Notes under the pieces: model-generated
Told to the model about the DNA's origin: nothing
What the model saw: the letters and a program-made list of their open reading frames with translations, nothing else
The model's database searches: none
Shown here: positions 63,729-64,000 of the stretch, in pieces
Position numbering within the stretch: the stretch's first letter is position 1
How the letters are laid out: each line of letters starts with the position of its first letter
Program-made: the position numbers and the translations under genes
Assembly (NCBI GenBank): GCA_001580565.1
Contig: LRBF01000268.1
Coordinates: forward strand, 1-64,000
DNA from: Caballeronia megalochromosomata
Lineage (GTDB): Bacteria; Pseudomonadota; Gammaproteobacteria; Burkholderiales; Burkholderiaceae
Length of the DNA: 64,000 bases
Reading direction: 5' to 3'

Positions 63729-64000
63729 TTACTTCGATTCGATGAACTGCACGATGCGATTGAAATCCTCCGCGTCGCCGATGCTCGCCTCGCTCGCCGC
63801 CCACAGGCGCCCCGCTTCCTTCGCGATGGGCGCGTTCTCGTGCACGTTGTCGAGCAACGCCATCGCGAGGCGCACGTCCTTGCGCATGAGTTTCATCGTG
63901 AAGCCGGAGTCGAACTTGCCGTTGAAGATCCACGTCGGATAGTTAATGAGCGTCGCGCTGTTGCGGCCCGAGCCGCCGTTGAGCGCCTCGACGAGCTTTT
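63729..64000 (-). CDS. 6PGDH/3-hydroxyisobutyrate dehydrogenase-family oxidoreductase, C-terminal part
   Basis: The reading frame runs off the window end; about 90 C-terminal residues are visible. LVEALNGGSGRNSATLIN is the start of the helical C-terminal domain with the conserved Gly-Ser-Gly region, and FTMKLMRKDVRLAMALLDN the following helix with the conserved Lys-Asp. Such enzymes oxidise 3-hydroxyacids with NAD(P)+. Its product could be passed to the adjacent aldehyde dehydrogenase. Confidence 0.8.
   Translation of the reverse strand, partial: KLVEALNGGSGRNSATLINYPTWIFNGKFDSGFTMKLMRKDVRLAMALLDNVHENAPIAKEAGRLWAASEASIGDAEDFNRIVQFIESK

Overview
The window is a GC-rich (roughly 60-65 percent by eye), densely coded chromosomal segment of a Gram-negative bacterium. 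The FlhDC flagellar master regulator, 4-hydroxybenzoate hydroxylase, the MprF/AcvB lipid pair, DNA polymerase II, a YadA-type adhesin and many Burkholderia-like conserved proteins (DUF1993, DUF3574, DUF3100, Oxidored-like) point to Burkholderiaceae, probably Burkholderia sensu lato (Paraburkholderia or Caballeronia). Genus is inference. No insertion sequence, prophage, CRISPR array or rRNA is visible. There is one tRNA gene (tRNA-Val GAC).

Layout. 1-2.3 kb: 3' part of a trimeric autotransporter adhesin. 2.4-8.7 kb: a FadR-type GntR regulator and a four-gene ABC importer operon followed by an aldose 1-epimerase; the regulator and importer share an operator-like 10-mer. 8.8-11.2 kb: a stand-alone receiver protein divergent from a LuxR-type response regulator, and two lipoproteins. 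11.6-15.5 kb: translationally coupled mprF-acvB (lysyl-phosphatidylglycerol synthesis and hydrolysis). 15.6-28.5 kb: metabolic genes (Ntn acylase, M20 peptidase, Ldh-family dehydrogenase, SDR, RidA, acid phosphatase, TauE exporter, glycogen debranching enzyme). 28.5-32.2 kb: pobA, an aldo/keto reductase and a divergent AraC regulator. 32.3-34.9 kb: an ECF sigma/anti-sigma cassette with small exported proteins. 35.0-42.6 kb: Rrf2 regulator, selD, CDF transporter, MscS channel, purine nucleoside permease. 42.6-44.3 kb: flhDC behind a long repeat-rich leader and followed by two strong terminators. 44.3-50.3 kb: polB, MFS exporter, GT25 glycosyltransferase. 50.3-56.0 kb: an HPF/RaiA-like protein, an NhaR-like LysR regulator, TerC, a degenerate subtilase-like protein and a Na+/H+ antiporter. 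56.2-60.1 kb: GH15 enzyme and dhaL-dhaK. 60.3-64.0 kb: tRNA-Val, DUF3100 membrane protein, aldehyde dehydrogenase and a partial 6PGDH/HIBADH-family dehydrogenase.

The less ordinary signals are regulatory: an identical 18-bp palindrome on both sides of the NhaR-like gene, a shared operator for the GntR regulator and the ABC importer, and arrays of a GTAACA(A) heptamer with about 12-bp spacing upstream of flhDC and of the importer. The most unusual protein is a subtilase-like product that appears to have lost catalytic residues. Functional statements rest on reading motifs and on family knowledge; no database search was run.
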